From Pseudodesulfovibrio cashew (GTDB lineage Bacteria; Desulfobacterota; Desulfovibrionia; Desulfovibrionales; Desulfovibrionaceae): 64,000 nt of DNA. The stretch covers positions 3,679,501 through 3,743,500 of the forward strand of contig NZ_CP046400.1 of the NCBI RefSeq assembly GCF_009762795.1, given 5' to 3'. Shown here piece by piece: positions 15,926-24,983 of the stretch (the first letter of the stretch is position 1; every line of letters begins with the position of its first letter). The translations under genes and the position numbers were made by a program. The notes under the pieces are model-generated. The model was not told the origin of the DNA, ran no database searches, and was given only the letters and a program-made list of their open reading frames with translations.

Positions 15926-17545
15926 ATGCCTCGAACACTGTCCCAGGCCTTCGGAAAGAACTTTCTCGGCAACGCGCCGAGTTGGTACAAAATGGCGATC
16001 CTTGGCTTTCTCGTGCTCAACCCCATCCTGGTACTGACGGTTGGACCGTTTATCGCCGGCTGGGTGCTGATCGTCGAATTCATCTTCACCCTGGCCATGG
16101 CACTGAAATGCTACCCGCTGCCCTCGGGCGGCCTGCTGGCCATCGAGGCGGTCATACTTGGGCTCACCACGCCCGGCACCGTCTACCATGAAGCCAAGAA
16201 CAACTTCCCGGTCATCCTGCTGCTGATCTTCATGGTCGCGGGCATCTACTTCATGAAGGACTTCCTCCAGTTCACCTTCACCCGCATCCTGACCAAGGTC
16301 CGCTCCAAGATCGCCATCTCGCTGATGTTCTGCTTCGCCGGAGCATTCCTGTCCGCCTTCCTGGACGCCCTGACCGTCACGGCTGTCATCATCGCCGTGG
16401 CATACGGCTTCTACAACGTCTACCATCGCTACGCCTCGGGCAAGACCCTGACCTGCGACCATGACCTCTGCTCCGACCTCTCCGTCAAGGATGCCGCCCG
16501 ACAGGAACTCATGGACTTCCGCGCCTTCCTGCGCAACCTGATGATGCACGGCGCGGTGGGTACCGCCCTGGGTGGCGTCTGCACCCTGGTCGGCGAGCCC
16601 CAGAACCTGCTCATCGGCGAGGAGATGGGCTGGCACTTCGTGCCCTTCTTCCTCCAGGTTGCCCCGGTTTCCATGCCAGTGCTGCTCATCGGCCTGCTGA
16701 CCTGCATGGCCGTCGAAAAATTCCATCTCTTCGGCTACGGCGCCCAAATGCCGGGCAACATCCGCTCCCATCTGCTGGAAACCGCCATGGAAATGGAGGC
16801 GAAACGCGGGCTCAAGGGCAAGGCCATGCTCATCATGCAGGGACTCATCGGCGTCTGGCTGATCCTCGCCCTGGCGTTCCATCTGGCCGAAGTCGGCATC
16901 ATCGGCCTCTCGGTCATCGTCCTGCTGACCTCTCTCAACGGCTTCACCGACGAGCATCAGTTCGGCCCGGCCTTCGAAGAGGCTCTGCCCTTCACCGCCC
17001 TGCTCGTGGTCTTCTTCGCCATTGTCGGCGTCATCCACGACCAGCACCTGTTCGCGCCGGTCATGCACTTCGTCCTAGGTCTGGAGGGCCACATCCAGCT
17101 GGCGGCCTATTACATCGCCAACGGGCTGCTCTCCATGATCTCGGACAACGTCTTCGTGGCCACGGTCTACATCTCCGAAACCAAGATGCACTTCGTCCAG
17201 TTGCTGGGCACCATCCCCGGAGTGGAGAATGGCGCGGCCCTCATGGACAAGCTCACCGATCCGCAGCTGCATCGGGCCGATGTCATCACCACGCTTCCCG
17301 CGGGCATCCAGGCCAAGGTCACCGAAACCATGGCCCACTTCGACAAGCTCGCCGTGGCCATCAACACGGGCACCAATATCCCGTCCGTGGCCACGCCCAA
17401 CGGACAGGCGGCCTTCCTCTTCCTGCTGACCTCGGCTCTGGCCCCGGTCATCAGGCTGTCCTACGGCCGCATGGTTGTCCTGGCCCTGCCCTACACCATC
17501 ACCATGTCCATAACCGGACTCGCCGCCACCTACTACTTCCTCTAG
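15926..17545 (+). CDS. nhaB: Sodium/proton antiporter NhaB
   Basis: 539 residues, slightly longer than the roughly 510 of E. coli NhaB, with about 12 membrane segments. Recognisable NhaB stretches are [18 protein letters not shown] (about 130-150), [20 protein letters not shown] (about 213-233) and [14 protein letters not shown] (about 405-420). It exchanges internal sodium for external protons at the inner membrane. Placement at the end of a run with a sodium-coupled symporter suggests it resets the sodium gradient used for uptake. AGGAG lies ahead of the ATG, and a strong terminator follows. Confidence 0.92.
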   Translation: MPRTLSQAFGKNFLGNAPSWYKMAILGFLVLNPILVLTVGPFIAGWVLIVEFIFTLAMALKCYPLPSGGLLAIEAVILGLTTPGTVYHEAKNNFPVILLLIFMVAGIYFMKDFLQFTFTRILTKVRSKIAISLMFCFAGAFLSAFLDALTVTAVIIAVAYGFYNVYHRYASGKTLTCDHDLCSDLSVKDAARQELMDFRAFLRNLMMHGAVGTALGGVCTLVGEPQNLLIGEEMGWHFVPFFLQVAPVSMPVLLIGLLTCMAVEKFHLFGYGAQMPGNIRSHLLETAMEMEAKRGLKGKAMLIMQGLIGVWLILALAFHLAEVGIIGLSVIVLLTSLNGFTDEHQFGPAFEEALPFTALLVVFFAIVGVIHDQHLFAPVMHFVLGLEGHIQLAAYYIANGLLSMISDNVFVATVYISETKMHFVQLLGTIPGVENGAALMDKLTDPQLHRADVITTLPAGIQAKVTETMAHFDKLAVAINTGTNIPSVATPNGQAAFLFLLTSALAPVIRLSYGRMVVLALPYTITMSITGLAATYYFL

Positions 17546-17573
17546 GAAGAATGGCGGTCAAACAACAAACGGC

Positions 17574-17607
17574 AAGGGCCCGCGCACAATGCGCGGGCCC
17601 TTTTTTT
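17574..17607 (+). terminator. Rho-independent terminator after nhaB
   Basis: GGGCCCGCGC 17576-17585 pairs with GCGCGGGCCC 17591-17600 around ACAAT, followed by seven T. Flanking AA/TT lengthen the stem. It closes the leader-CBS-symporter-nhaB run. Confidence 0.93.
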
Positions 17608-17695
17608 CGGTCAAAAGTCTGCTGGCCAGGCGGGACTACCGGTTTGAAGACATGTGCCAGACCCACTTTGCAACCGGGGGGTTTACAAAGGGACC

Positions 17696-18430
17696 CTAGT
17701 CCGTTGGCGCACCGCCTGTACCGACCAAGCGCAACCCCTTATTGAACAATTCCTTGAGGGCGGCCCCTCGGGGTTCGCGTTCAAAACAGACATAAAGATT
17801 GTGGATGGCGAGCATACGAGGCATGAAGTCCAGCTCTTCCTTCCGGGAATGGATGACCGGGTCCGTCTCCGCCAGATAGCGAAACACATTGAGATCAATC
17901 ACGGCCAGATCAATCCTCTCCATCAGCACCTTGCGCAGATTCAGGCGGTCGGAAACCGCTGTTTCCGTGCGGATGATTTTTTTCCGGGCCAGCTCATCAA
18001 ACTCAACCGAGTTGAGGTAGCCGTCCACCACCCCGACCACCTGGGCCCCGGCCCCGATCTCGGCAATCTCATTCCAGGGGAGCTTGTGCGTGCGCAGCTT
18101 GGCAAAACCCAGCGGGCTCCTGCCGATGGAATCGGAATAGAGGCAGCGTGAGGCGCGCCCCCGGTATTCCGGAAAATAACCGTCAATCTCGGGGTTGGAC
18201 TCCGCCTCGAACATCACCCTGTTCCAGGGAAAGTACCGCACTTCCAATTCGTAGCCCGCCATACGGAAGGCTTCGCGCACAATGCGCACGGCGCTGCCGC
18301 CACCCGGCAGGCCTTCTCCGGCATAGGGAGGCCAATAGAGCGAGGCCAACACGACCTTGCCCTTCCCGGCCTGTGCCGGAAGGCAGAAGAGGAGCAAGAG
18401 CGCACTCAACGTAAAGACTATTTTACGCAT
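17696..18430 (-). CDS. Periplasmic solute-binding protein (amino-acid ABC family 3 type)
   Basis: 244 residues with a signal peptide (MRKIVFTLSALLLLFCLPAQA) and a family-3 extracellular binding domain: LYWPPYAGEGLPGGGSAVRIVREAFRMAGYELEVRYFPWNR resembles the ligand cleft entry of polar amino-acid binders. No permease or ATPase gene adjoins it, so it is an orphan binding protein that may serve a distant transporter or a sensor. The neighbour on the same strand, 61 bp upstream, is a REC-kinase hybrid, which hints at a signalling link but does not prove one. The ligand is not predictable. Confidence 0.8.
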   Translation of the reverse strand: MRKIVFTLSALLLLFCLPAQAGKGKVVLASLYWPPYAGEGLPGGGSAVRIVREAFRMAGYELEVRYFPWNRVMFEAESNPEIDGYFPEYRGRASRCLYSDSIGRSPLGFAKLRTHKLPWNEIAEIGAGAQVVGVVDGYLNSVEFDELARKKIIRTETAVSDRLNLRKVLMERIDLAVIDLNVFRYLAETDPVIHSRKEELDFMPRMLAIHNLYVCFEREPRGAALKELFNKGLRLVGTGGAPTD

Positions 18431-18491
18431 AGGGATACTATGCCCAACAAAAGGCGGTAAAACAAGATGGATATACGAAGTGGGACCTGCT

Positions 18492-19655
18492 TTACTGCCG
18501 CATGCCGGTCAGCTCGCGACGAGGGATGACCACGCGTACCAGGGTGCCCTTGCCCACGGTGGAATCGACCTTGATGTCCCACTGGTGCTCCATGACGATG
18601 CGCCGGACAATGGCCAGGCCCATGCCGGAACCATTGGCTTTACGGGTAAAGAAGGGATCGAAGATGTAGGGAAGGTCTTCCTCGGCTATGCCCAAGCCGT
18701 CGTCCGAAACCTCGATGGCACAGGCCAGGCTACCGGGCGAGACCTTGATGTGGACCTTGACCCGCCCCTGGCTGAAATCCACGGCGTTGTCCATAATGGC
18801 CTCGAAGGCTATAACGAACAGGGCCGGATCCACCAGCACGGTCTGGTCAGGGCAGAATATCTCCCACTCCACGCCGCCGCTGTCGGCCATGCGGTCTTCG
18901 ACGTGATCCATGGCCTCCTCCAGCAGGACGCGAATGCTCGCCGGGCGCATTTCACCGATCTCTATGGAAGCGTACCGGGTCACGTTTGAAACCATGGTTT
19001 CCAGCCTTGCGGCCTCCTGCAGAATGGTGCTCAAATGCTCGCCCACATCCTCAGGCACGTCCTCGTGACGCTTGATGATGTTGGCGAAACCGGCGATAGC
19101 CACGGTTCGGTTGCGGATCTGGTGGGCCACGGACATGGCCAGGTGGTGCAGGCCGCGCCGTGCGTCGTTGACTGACTTGAGGTCGCGGAAGGAACGAATG
19201 GCCGTGATGACCGAAGTGATCAACCGCTCCGAGGTCAGCTCGGTCTTTGAGCGGTAGTCGTTGATGTCCAGCTCGGTGACAACCTCCCGCTCCGGCGCCT
19301 CGCCGGGCTGGCCGGTGCGCAGGATGATCCTGACCAGATGGTTGCGGGCCACCTCTCGGGTGTACTCGGCCACTTCGAGCCCGGCCCGCCGGGTCTCCAT
19401 GACCACGTCGAGCAGCATGACCGCAAGGTCGGGGTTGGCGACCACCAGCTCGCGGGCCTCCTGGCCGGAATAGGCGCTCAGGCAGGACACCTTGCGTCCC
19501 TCGAAGGCGAGGCCGTCCAGGACCAGACGCGTCACGTTGTGCACGTCCTCCTGGTCGTCCACGATGAGGACTTTCCAGGTTCCGTTGCCACCCGCGCCTT
19601 TGGCCTCGGCCTCGCGACCGCCGTCTTCATCGGCAAAGATCAATTGATCATCCAT
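18492..19655 (-). CDS. Hybrid protein: receiver domain plus histidine kinase
   Basis: 387 residues. An N-terminal receiver domain (about 25-150; KVLIVDDQEDVHNV with the acidic pair, and MLLDVVME with the phospho-accepting Asp) precedes a kinase core with a histidine box SVAHQIRNRTVAIAG near residue 175 and an ATP-binding part showing EAIMDNAVDFS, DDGLGIAEEDLPYIFDPFFTRK and GSGMGLAIV. No membrane helix or sensor domain is present, so it is cytoplasmic and likely takes input through the receiver. This receiver-first layout is common in deltaproteobacteria. The cognate output regulator is not in the window. Confidence 0.9.
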   Translation of the reverse strand: MDDQLIFADEDGGREAEAKGAGGNGTWKVLIVDDQEDVHNVTRLVLDGLAFEGRKVSCLSAYSGQEARELVVANPDLAVMLLDVVMETRRAGLEVAEYTREVARNHLVRIILRTGQPGEAPEREVVTELDINDYRSKTELTSERLITSVITAIRSFRDLKSVNDARRGLHHLAMSVAHQIRNRTVAIAGFANIIKRHEDVPEDVGEHLSTILQEAARLETMVSNVTRYASIEIGEMRPASIRVLLEEAMDHVEDRMADSGGVEWEIFCPDQTVLVDPALFVIAFEAIMDNAVDFSQGRVKVHIKVSPGSLACAIEVSDDGLGIAEEDLPYIFDPFFTRKANGSGMGLAIVRRIVMEHQWDIKVDSTVGKGTLVRVVIPRRELTGMRQ

Positions 19656-19752
19656 GTTCCGCCCCCACCGGTTTTCCCGCTTTCCCGCTCTCTACCATGA
19701 CAACATAACCCAAAACGGGAAAAATAGTAATGGTATCCGGCAATACACGGCA

Positions 19753-19784
19753 AAGGGCCTGCCGAACAACGTCGGCAGGCCCTT
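19753..19784 (-). terminator. Inverted repeat between convergent-order minus genes
   Basis: AAGGGCCTGCCGA 19753-19765 pairs with 19772-19784 around ACAACG. It lies downstream of the small cysteine protein gene and upstream of the hybrid kinase gene, both on the minus strand; T-tracts are short on either side. Confidence 0.65.
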
Positions 19785-19810
19785 ATCGGTAATGTTCTCT
19801 CGAGGTGTAA

Positions 19811-20179
19811 TCAAGCGTCCACCTTGGGTGAATCATCGCGGTGTTCACGGCAGAGCCAGATGATGGACTGGCGCTTGGCATCGAAGTGCGGACTGACGCC
19901 GTGCTCGCTGCCACAGACGGCACACCGGTACTCTCCTTCGCAGCTGGGAAAGCATTCATACCGGTTGAGCATCGCGTTGAAGCGATTAATGTACTGGAAC
20001 ATCGGGTGCTTCTGATGCCGCCTGATGTCCTTGCTGTTAAGTTTGCCGTTGTCGTTGACCTTGACGGTGATCATCCGGGATCGATTGATGACACCCTTCT
20101 TCTTGTTCATGACCACCTCCGTCGGCTCCTCCCAACGGCAGATGATCCGCTTGCGGTCCTGATCATAACGCATCGACAT
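19811..20179 (-). CDS. Small cysteine-rich protein, possible zinc ribbon
   Basis: 122 residues from ATG 20179, chosen because AAAGGAG precedes it closely. The C-terminal half carries CFPSC, CAVC and a later C..H pair (WLCREH) in a pattern that could hold one or two zinc ions; the N-terminal half is basic (KKKGVINRSRMITVKV). I do not recognise a family. It might bind nucleic acid, but that is only suggested by charge and cysteines. It stands alone between two inverted repeats, so it is likely monocistronic. Confidence 0.7.
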   Translation of the reverse strand: MSMRYDQDRKRIICRWEEPTEVVMNKKKGVINRSRMITVKVNDNGKLNSKDIRRHQKHPMFQYINRFNAMLNRYECFPSCEGEYRCAVCGSEHGVSPHFDAKRQSIIWLCREHRDDSPKVDA

Positions 20180-20260
20180 GGTATTCTCCTTTCGTAACGG
20201 GCCTTGGCTTGTCACGAACGAACAACGTCAAGCCGTCGTCCTGAGCCGGGCCGCATCGTC

Positions 20261-20563
20261 CTAGATTACGTAATCCAGAACCTTGCGACTGGCGGCCACC
20301 GTCTTGACGAAGGCGACGCAGGCCTGGTGTTCCGGATGCCCCTGATAATGGTCCAGGGCAACCGCATCATCGTGCTCGGAGCAAAGAACAATGTGGCATT
20401 CGGGATCAGCGGCCACGATGTCGTAGCTGACCTCAAGGTGCCGCAGTCCTTCAATCCGCCCGTTCAGGGCTTCGAGCATTTCTTTCATCTTGGCCGCGTT
20501 CTCCTTGGCGGGAACGCCGTCCACTTCCTCTTGCAAAGTCCACATGACAATATGTTTGACCAC
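20261..20563 (-). CDS. Dabb (stress-responsive A/B barrel) family protein
   Basis: 100 residues from GTG 20563, preceded by AAGAGAG. The sequence VKHIVMWTLQEEVDG, then KMKEMLEALNGRIEGLRHLEVSYD and HYQGHPEHQACVAFVK matches the dimeric ferredoxin-like Dabb fold. Members are small soluble proteins, often of unknown role, sometimes acting on polyketide or aromatic substrates or under stress. A longer frame extends upstream to 20626 but its first residues are not conserved-looking. Nothing in the neighbourhood explains its function. Confidence 0.85.
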   Translation of the reverse strand: MVKHIVMWTLQEEVDGVPAKENAAKMKEMLEALNGRIEGLRHLEVSYDIVAADPECHIVLCSEHDDAVALDHYQGHPEHQACVAFVKTVAASRKVLDYVI

Positions 20564-20924
20564 AGTTCTACTCTCTTTAATAACGCTGAGATTCAACAGG
20601 AGAGGCAATATGCAGAAATTTTGCAATAGCCTCCATCTTTCCTATTAAGCACGGAGTTGGGCTTTGTCACCCTTTCTGCGATAATTTATAAAAGGTTCAG
20701 GATATTTTCCCCCAGCCCCCTCCGCGCTTCATGTTGGAAGACGACGGAGCAAGGGAGAAAAAGAGGTTCCCCGCCCCGCAGCGGGCGGGGAACCGGATGA
20801 GGCTTTTCCCTGTTAGGAGGAAGCGTGGCAGTTGCTTCGAGGGATTGCGGTCCAACCTAAAGTGAGAGCCTCATGAGTTATGGCTCCGATCCCGCGCCAT
20901 TGCCCGGGACCGGAGCGAATTCCT
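20564..20924. other. Intergenic region between the Dabb gene and the lactate operon end
   Basis: No gene is evident in these 361 bases. They hold the upstream region of the Dabb gene and two inverted repeats: the terminator at 20765-20794 and GCTCCGATCCCG 20883-20894 with its near-complement at 20905-20916, which starts just after the last lactate-operon stop codon. The second has no T-tract and may protect the mRNA 3' end. Confidence 0.6.
20765..20794 (-). terminator. Terminator of the lactate oxidation operon
   Basis: A perfect 12-bp stem (GGTTCCCCGCCC with 20783-20794) around a six-base loop, followed on the minus strand by CTCTTTTTCT. It lies about 130 bp beyond the last gene of the operon. 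Confidence 0.8.
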
Positions 20925-23075
20925 TTACTTCTTGTTGTCTGCCAGGACCTCGGCCACGTGACGGACCTTGATCCAGGAACCGCGCTTCTTCAGTCCGCCG
21001 CGCAACTGCATGACGCAGCCGGGGCAGTCAGTCAGGAGCACGTCGGCCCCGGTGGCCTCAACGTTGTCGAGCTTCTTGCGCAACAGCTCGGACGAGAGTT
21101 CCGGGAACTTCATGGAGAAGGAGCCGCCGAAGCCGCAACAGACTTCTTCCTCGGCGCATTCCACATACTCCATGCCGCCCTTCTCGATGAGCTGACGCGG
21201 CGCATCGTGCACGTCCAGGCCCCGGCACAGATGGCACGGCGCATGGTAGGTGGCCTTGCCGCCGGACTCGTTGAAGTCCGACTTCTTCACCTTCAGCACG
21301 TCGTTGACGAAGGAGGAGTAGTCGATGATCTTCTCGGAGAAGGCGTCGGCCTTGAGCTTGAGCCCAGGCTTGTCCATGACCAGCTTCGGATAGTTATGCT
21401 TGAGGTGCGAAGCACAGGATGCGCACAGCGTGATGATGTAGTCGTAGGCGTCGGTGTTGAACGCCTTCAGGTTCTGCGCGGCCACATCCTTGGATGCCTT
21501 CATCTCGCCCATCATCTGCACCGGCAGGCCGCAGCAGGACTGGGCTTCGGGGTAATCCATCTCAACATCGTTGTCTGCGAAGACCTTGACCGCCGCCTGC
21601 ATCTGCTCGGGGTAGACGAAGTCCTGTACGCAACCGGAGAACAGGGCCACCCGGTACTTGGGCTTGTCCACGTACGGACGGTTCTCCTTCCACCAGTCGC
21701 GGAACGGGGTCTTGGCAATGGCGGGCAGTGCGCGGAAGCTGTGCTCCTTGGAGAAGATCATGGGCAGGTGGCGGATGAAGCCGTCGCCTTCTGCCACGGG
21801 CTTCTGGCCCCACTTGGCGGTGCGCAGCAGCGTGTGGAAGAGCTTGCGGTTCTTGAGCACCGTCCCGAGGAGCTTCTGCGGCAGCGGGCTGCCGTCCTCT
21901 TCCATGATGCGGGCGTGAATCTCCTTGATCAGCCTGGGCAGGTCGATGCCGCCGGCGCAGATGTCCTTGCACGCCTCGCAGTTGATGCAGTTCTGGACCA
22001 GGTTCTTGGCCTTGTCCTTACCGTGGAAGAAGTAGGTCAGGATCAGGCCGATGGCGCCGATGTAAATGTGACCCATCTTGTGGCCGCCCACCAGACGGTA
22101 CACGGGACAGACGTTGGCGCAGGCGCCGCAGCGCACACAGCGGTTGACCTGGGAGAAGAGCGGGTCCTTGACCAGTTCGCTCCGGCCGTTGTCCAGGACG
22201 ACGTAATGAATTTCCTTCTTGCCGTCCTCGGCGGCCAGGCACTCGTTGGCGCCGGTAATCCAGGTCACGTAGGACGTGATCTGCTGACCGGTGGCGTTGC
22301 GGGGCAGAACCTTGAGGATACGCAGGGCGTCATGCAGCTTGGGCAGCAGCTTGTCGATGCCCATGAGCGCCACGTGAACGCGGGGCAGGGTCGACACCAG
22401 GCGGGCGTTGCCCTCGTTGGTAACCAGACCGATGCCGCCGGTCTCGGCCACGGCGAAGTTAGCGCCGGTGATGCCCATGTCCGCATCGATGTACTTCTGG
22501 CGCAATTCGCGGCGGGCGACCTTGACCAGCTTCTCGATCTCCGAGTCCTGCTTCTTGCCGGTCACCTCGGTGAAGAGGTCGCCGACCTGGAAGCGTGACA
22601 GGTGGATGGCGGGCATGACCATGTGGGACGGGCCCTCATGCCGGAGCTGGATGATCCACTCGCCCAGGTCCGTCTCAGTCACTTCCAGGCCTTCGGCCTC
22701 CAGGTCGTGATTGAGCAGGGTTTCCTCGGCGGTCATGGACTTGGACTTGACGATCTTCTTGCAGCCCGTGTCCTTGGCGATCTTGGCGATGATGGCGTTG
22801 GCCTCGTCGCCGTCCTTGGCAAAATGAACGTGGATTCCGGCAGCCTCGGCGTTGGCCTTGAATTCGGCGAACAGGGCGTCGGCCTCCGCGGCGGCCGCAT
22901 CCTTGGAAGCGGCGATGTCACTGATCAGGCCACGTACGTCCATCCCCTTGAAGGCATTGGCGCGTCCGGCGCGATAGGCCACGGCAAAATTGTCGAGGGT
23001 GGTGCGCAGGAAATCGTTATCCAGGGATTCACGCAGTTCCTCGCGATATTCCTTGAGATCGTGTGCTTTCTGCAT
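20925..23075 (-). CDS. Lactate utilisation Fe-S protein: LutB-LutA fusion
   Basis: 716 residues joining two proteins that are separate in Bacillus. Residues 1 to about 300 are the LUD domain of LutB (GIGLVTNEGNARL), followed by two 4Fe-4S motifs (CVRCGACANVCPVYR and CINCEACKDICAGG) and then a LutA part with two CCG domains (SCCGLPVQMMGEM near the middle, VCCGFGGSFS and DCPGCVMQLRGG near the end). With LutC it should oxidise L-lactate to pyruvate in the cytoplasm and pass electrons on. It is the last gene of the operon, three bases after lutC. Fusion of these subunits is known in Desulfovibrio; the catalytic centre is still not settled in the family. Confidence 0.92.
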   Translation of the reverse strand: MQKAHDLKEYREELRESLDNDFLRTTLDNFAVAYRAGRANAFKGMDVRGLISDIAASKDAAAAEADALFAEFKANAEAAGIHVHFAKDGDEANAIIAKIAKDTGCKKIVKSKSMTAEETLLNHDLEAEGLEVTETDLGEWIIQLRHEGPSHMVMPAIHLSRFQVGDLFTEVTGKKQDSEIEKLVKVARRELRQKYIDADMGITGANFAVAETGGIGLVTNEGNARLVSTLPRVHVALMGIDKLLPKLHDALRILKVLPRNATGQQITSYVTWITGANECLAAEDGKKEIHYVVLDNGRSELVKDPLFSQVNRCVRCGACANVCPVYRLVGGHKMGHIYIGAIGLILTYFFHGKDKAKNLVQNCINCEACKDICAGGIDLPRLIKEIHARIMEEDGSPLPQKLLGTVLKNRKLFHTLLRTAKWGQKPVAEGDGFIRHLPMIFSKEHSFRALPAIAKTPFRDWWKENRPYVDKPKYRVALFSGCVQDFVYPEQMQAAVKVFADNDVEMDYPEAQSCCGLPVQMMGEMKASKDVAAQNLKAFNTDAYDYIITLCASCASHLKHNYPKLVMDKPGLKLKADAFSEKIIDYSSFVNDVLKVKKSDFNESGGKATYHAPCHLCRGLDVHDAPRQLIEKGGMEYVECAEEEVCCGFGGSFSMKFPELSSELLRKKLDNVEATGADVLLTDCPGCVMQLRGGLKKRGSWIKVRHVAEVLADNKK

Positions 23076-23078
23076 GGC

Positions 23079-23705
23079 TTAGTCCTCCAGGAGCAGGATG
23101 TGGAGTTCGAGGGGGCCGTGGACACCGAGGGCAAGCACCCGTTCGATGTCCGCCGTCCGGCTGGCGCCGGTGATAAACGCCATGTAGTTGGGCGTCTTCC
23201 TCATCCGGGTCAGCATCATCTTTTCCACCGCGTAGGTGTTGGCGCGGATGCTGGACTTGGGCAGCATGCAGACGTGAAACTCGGAGACCATGGTGGCCAG
23301 ACGCAGTTCCTCGCTCGGGCAGTCGACCATTAGGGTGCCGGTGTCGGCGACGCCGTACTCGGCGGCGGTGAACCCGATGTCGATACCGGCGAGATGCTCA
23401 CGCATCCCCTTGTCGATACACTCGAAACCCGCTTTCTTAGCCTTGGCGGAGAGCTTCTTGTAGAGCTCCTTTTTGAGGGCGGGAGCAGCGATAACCTTTT
23501 TCTGCTTGGCGTCGCAGAGCGCTTCGGCCTCGTCCGAGATGGCCTCACCGCAACCGCTGGCCAGCAACTGGCAAGCCTCTTTCTTTCCACAAAGATCCAG
23601 GACGTACTCCATGGCCTCGTCCTCGTTGGCCAGGGTCGTCACCTTAGCGGAAACCAGCTCCGCCTTCTCGATAAACTTTTCAACCAATGCTTCCTTGGAA
23701 GACAT
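23079..23705 (-). CDS. lutC: Lactate utilisation protein LutC (LUD domain)
   Basis: 208 residues forming a single LUD domain (GFTAAEYGVADTGTLMVDCP and SEFHVCMLPKSSI are typical). The start ATG 23705 has GGAGG eight bases before it; the longer frame to 23768 would cross a hairpin and is unlikely. It is the third subunit of the LutABC-type L-lactate oxidation complex, directly followed by the LutB-LutA fusion. A GC-rich hairpin (23736-23761) separates it from ackA, which may set different expression levels. Confidence 0.88.
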   Translation of the reverse strand: MSSKEALVEKFIEKAELVSAKVTTLANEDEAMEYVLDLCGKKEACQLLASGCGEAISDEAEALCDAKQKKVIAAPALKKELYKKLSAKAKKAGFECIDKGMREHLAGIDIGFTAAEYGVADTGTLMVDCPSEELRLATMVSEFHVCMLPKSSIRANTYAVEKMMLTRMRKTPNYMAFITGASRTADIERVLALGVHGPLELHILLLED

Positions 23706-23735
23706 GGCAGACACCTCCATAATGTTAATGGACCG

Positions 23736-23761
23736 CCCCCCGCCCAAGACCGGGCGGGGGG
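23736..23761 (-). other. GC-rich hairpin between ackA and lutC
   Basis: CCCCCCGCCC 23736-23745 pairs with 23752-23761 around AAGACC. No T-tract follows on the minus strand, so it is more likely an RNA stability or processing element than a terminator. Confidence 0.6.
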
Positions 23762-23777
23762 CCCGCAACAGTCCTTG

Positions 23778-24983
23778 TTATCCGTTTACTATATCCCGGG
23801 TTTCCCTTGCGATGGCCAACTCCTCATTGGTCGGAATGACCCAGATGGCCACCGGGCTGTCCCCGGTGCTGATGAGCATGGGCTCTTTTGCGCGTTTGTC
23901 ATTTGCCTGCACATCGATCTTCATGCCGAAGGGCTCCAGGCCCTCCATGGTCTTGCGCCGGACGATGCTGTCGTTCTCGCCGATGCCGGCGGTGAAGACG
24001 ACCGCGTCCACGCGGCCCAAAACGGCCATGTAGGAACCGATGTATTTGCGCGTGCGGTAGGTCTGCACGCCCAGGGCGAGTTCGGCGCGCTCGTCGCCCT
24101 TCTCGATGGCCGCGTGGATGTCGCGCATGTCGTTCATGCCGCACAGCCCCTTGAGCCCGGACTCCTTGTGGAGCACGTTGTCAATGGTGGCGATGTCCAT
24201 GCCGCGGTTCACGGCCAGATAGTTGTGTACCGCGGGATCGACGTCTCCGGACCGGGTACCCATGACCAACCCCTCCAGGGGGGTGAGGCCCATGGAGGTA
24301 TCCACGCACTTGCCGTCCTTGACTGCGGCCATGGAGGCGCCGTTGCCCATGTGAATGGTGATCACGTTGAGCTCGTCCAGAGGCTTGTCCATGAGCCGGG
24401 CGCACTCGCCCGCCACGTACTTGTGGGAAGTTCCGTGCGCGCCGTAGCGGCGGATATGATCTTCCTCGTAGTACTCGTACGGCAGCGCGTACATGAACGC
24501 ATGGGGCGGAATGGTCTGGTGAAAGGCGGTGTCGAACACCAGGACCTGAGGCACGCCGGGGAACAGCGCCATGGCCTCCCGGGCTCCGCCCAGATTGGCC
24601 GGGTTGTGCAGGGGCGCCAGCCGCTCGGTGTCCTTGAGTTCCTCCATCATCTCGGGGGTAACCACCACCGGAGCGCTGAAGTTCTCGCCACCCGCGACCA
24701 CGCGGTGGCCGACGGCCTTGATCTCGTCCAGGGAGCAGACCGCGTTCTCGCCGCTAGAGGTCAGGTCGATGGCCAGCTTGAGCCCCACGCTGTGGTCGGG
24801 GATAGGCTGTTCGAGCTTGACCACGGCTTCCCGGTCGGTGCCGGGGTAGGCCTTGTGGGTCATAACGCCCTGCTCTTCGCCGATGCGTTCCACCAGACCG
24901 GAAACCATGACCGACTCATCGGCCATGTCGATCAGTTGGTATTTAATGGAAGAGCTTCCGGAGTTGATGACAAGTATCTTCAT
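23778..24983 (-). CDS. ackA: Acetate kinase
   Basis: 401 residues, normal for the family. It begins ILVINSGSSSIKYQL, the adenosine/phosphate-binding start of acetate kinases, and contains VFDTAFHQTIP, GAHGTSHKYV, NVITIHMGNGAS and FTAGIGENDS, covering the catalytic Arg/Asp/Glu surroundings. It converts acetyl phosphate plus ADP to acetate plus ATP, giving the substrate-level ATP of lactate oxidation. Its ATG directly abuts the pta stop, and its ribosome site AAAGGA lies inside pta, so the two are translated together. Confidence 0.97.
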   Translation of the reverse strand: MKILVINSGSSSIKYQLIDMADESVMVSGLVERIGEEQGVMTHKAYPGTDREAVVKLEQPIPDHSVGLKLAIDLTSSGENAVCSLDEIKAVGHRVVAGGENFSAPVVVTPEMMEELKDTERLAPLHNPANLGGAREAMALFPGVPQVLVFDTAFHQTIPPHAFMYALPYEYYEEDHIRRYGAHGTSHKYVAGECARLMDKPLDELNVITIHMGNGASMAAVKDGKCVDTSMGLTPLEGLVMGTRSGDVDPAVHNYLAVNRGMDIATIDNVLHKESGLKGLCGMNDMRDIHAAIEKGDERAELALGVQTYRTRKYIGSYMAVLGRVDAVVFTAGIGENDSIVRRKTMEGLEPFGMKIDVQANDKRAKEPMLISTGDSPVAIWVIPTNEELAIARETRDIVNG

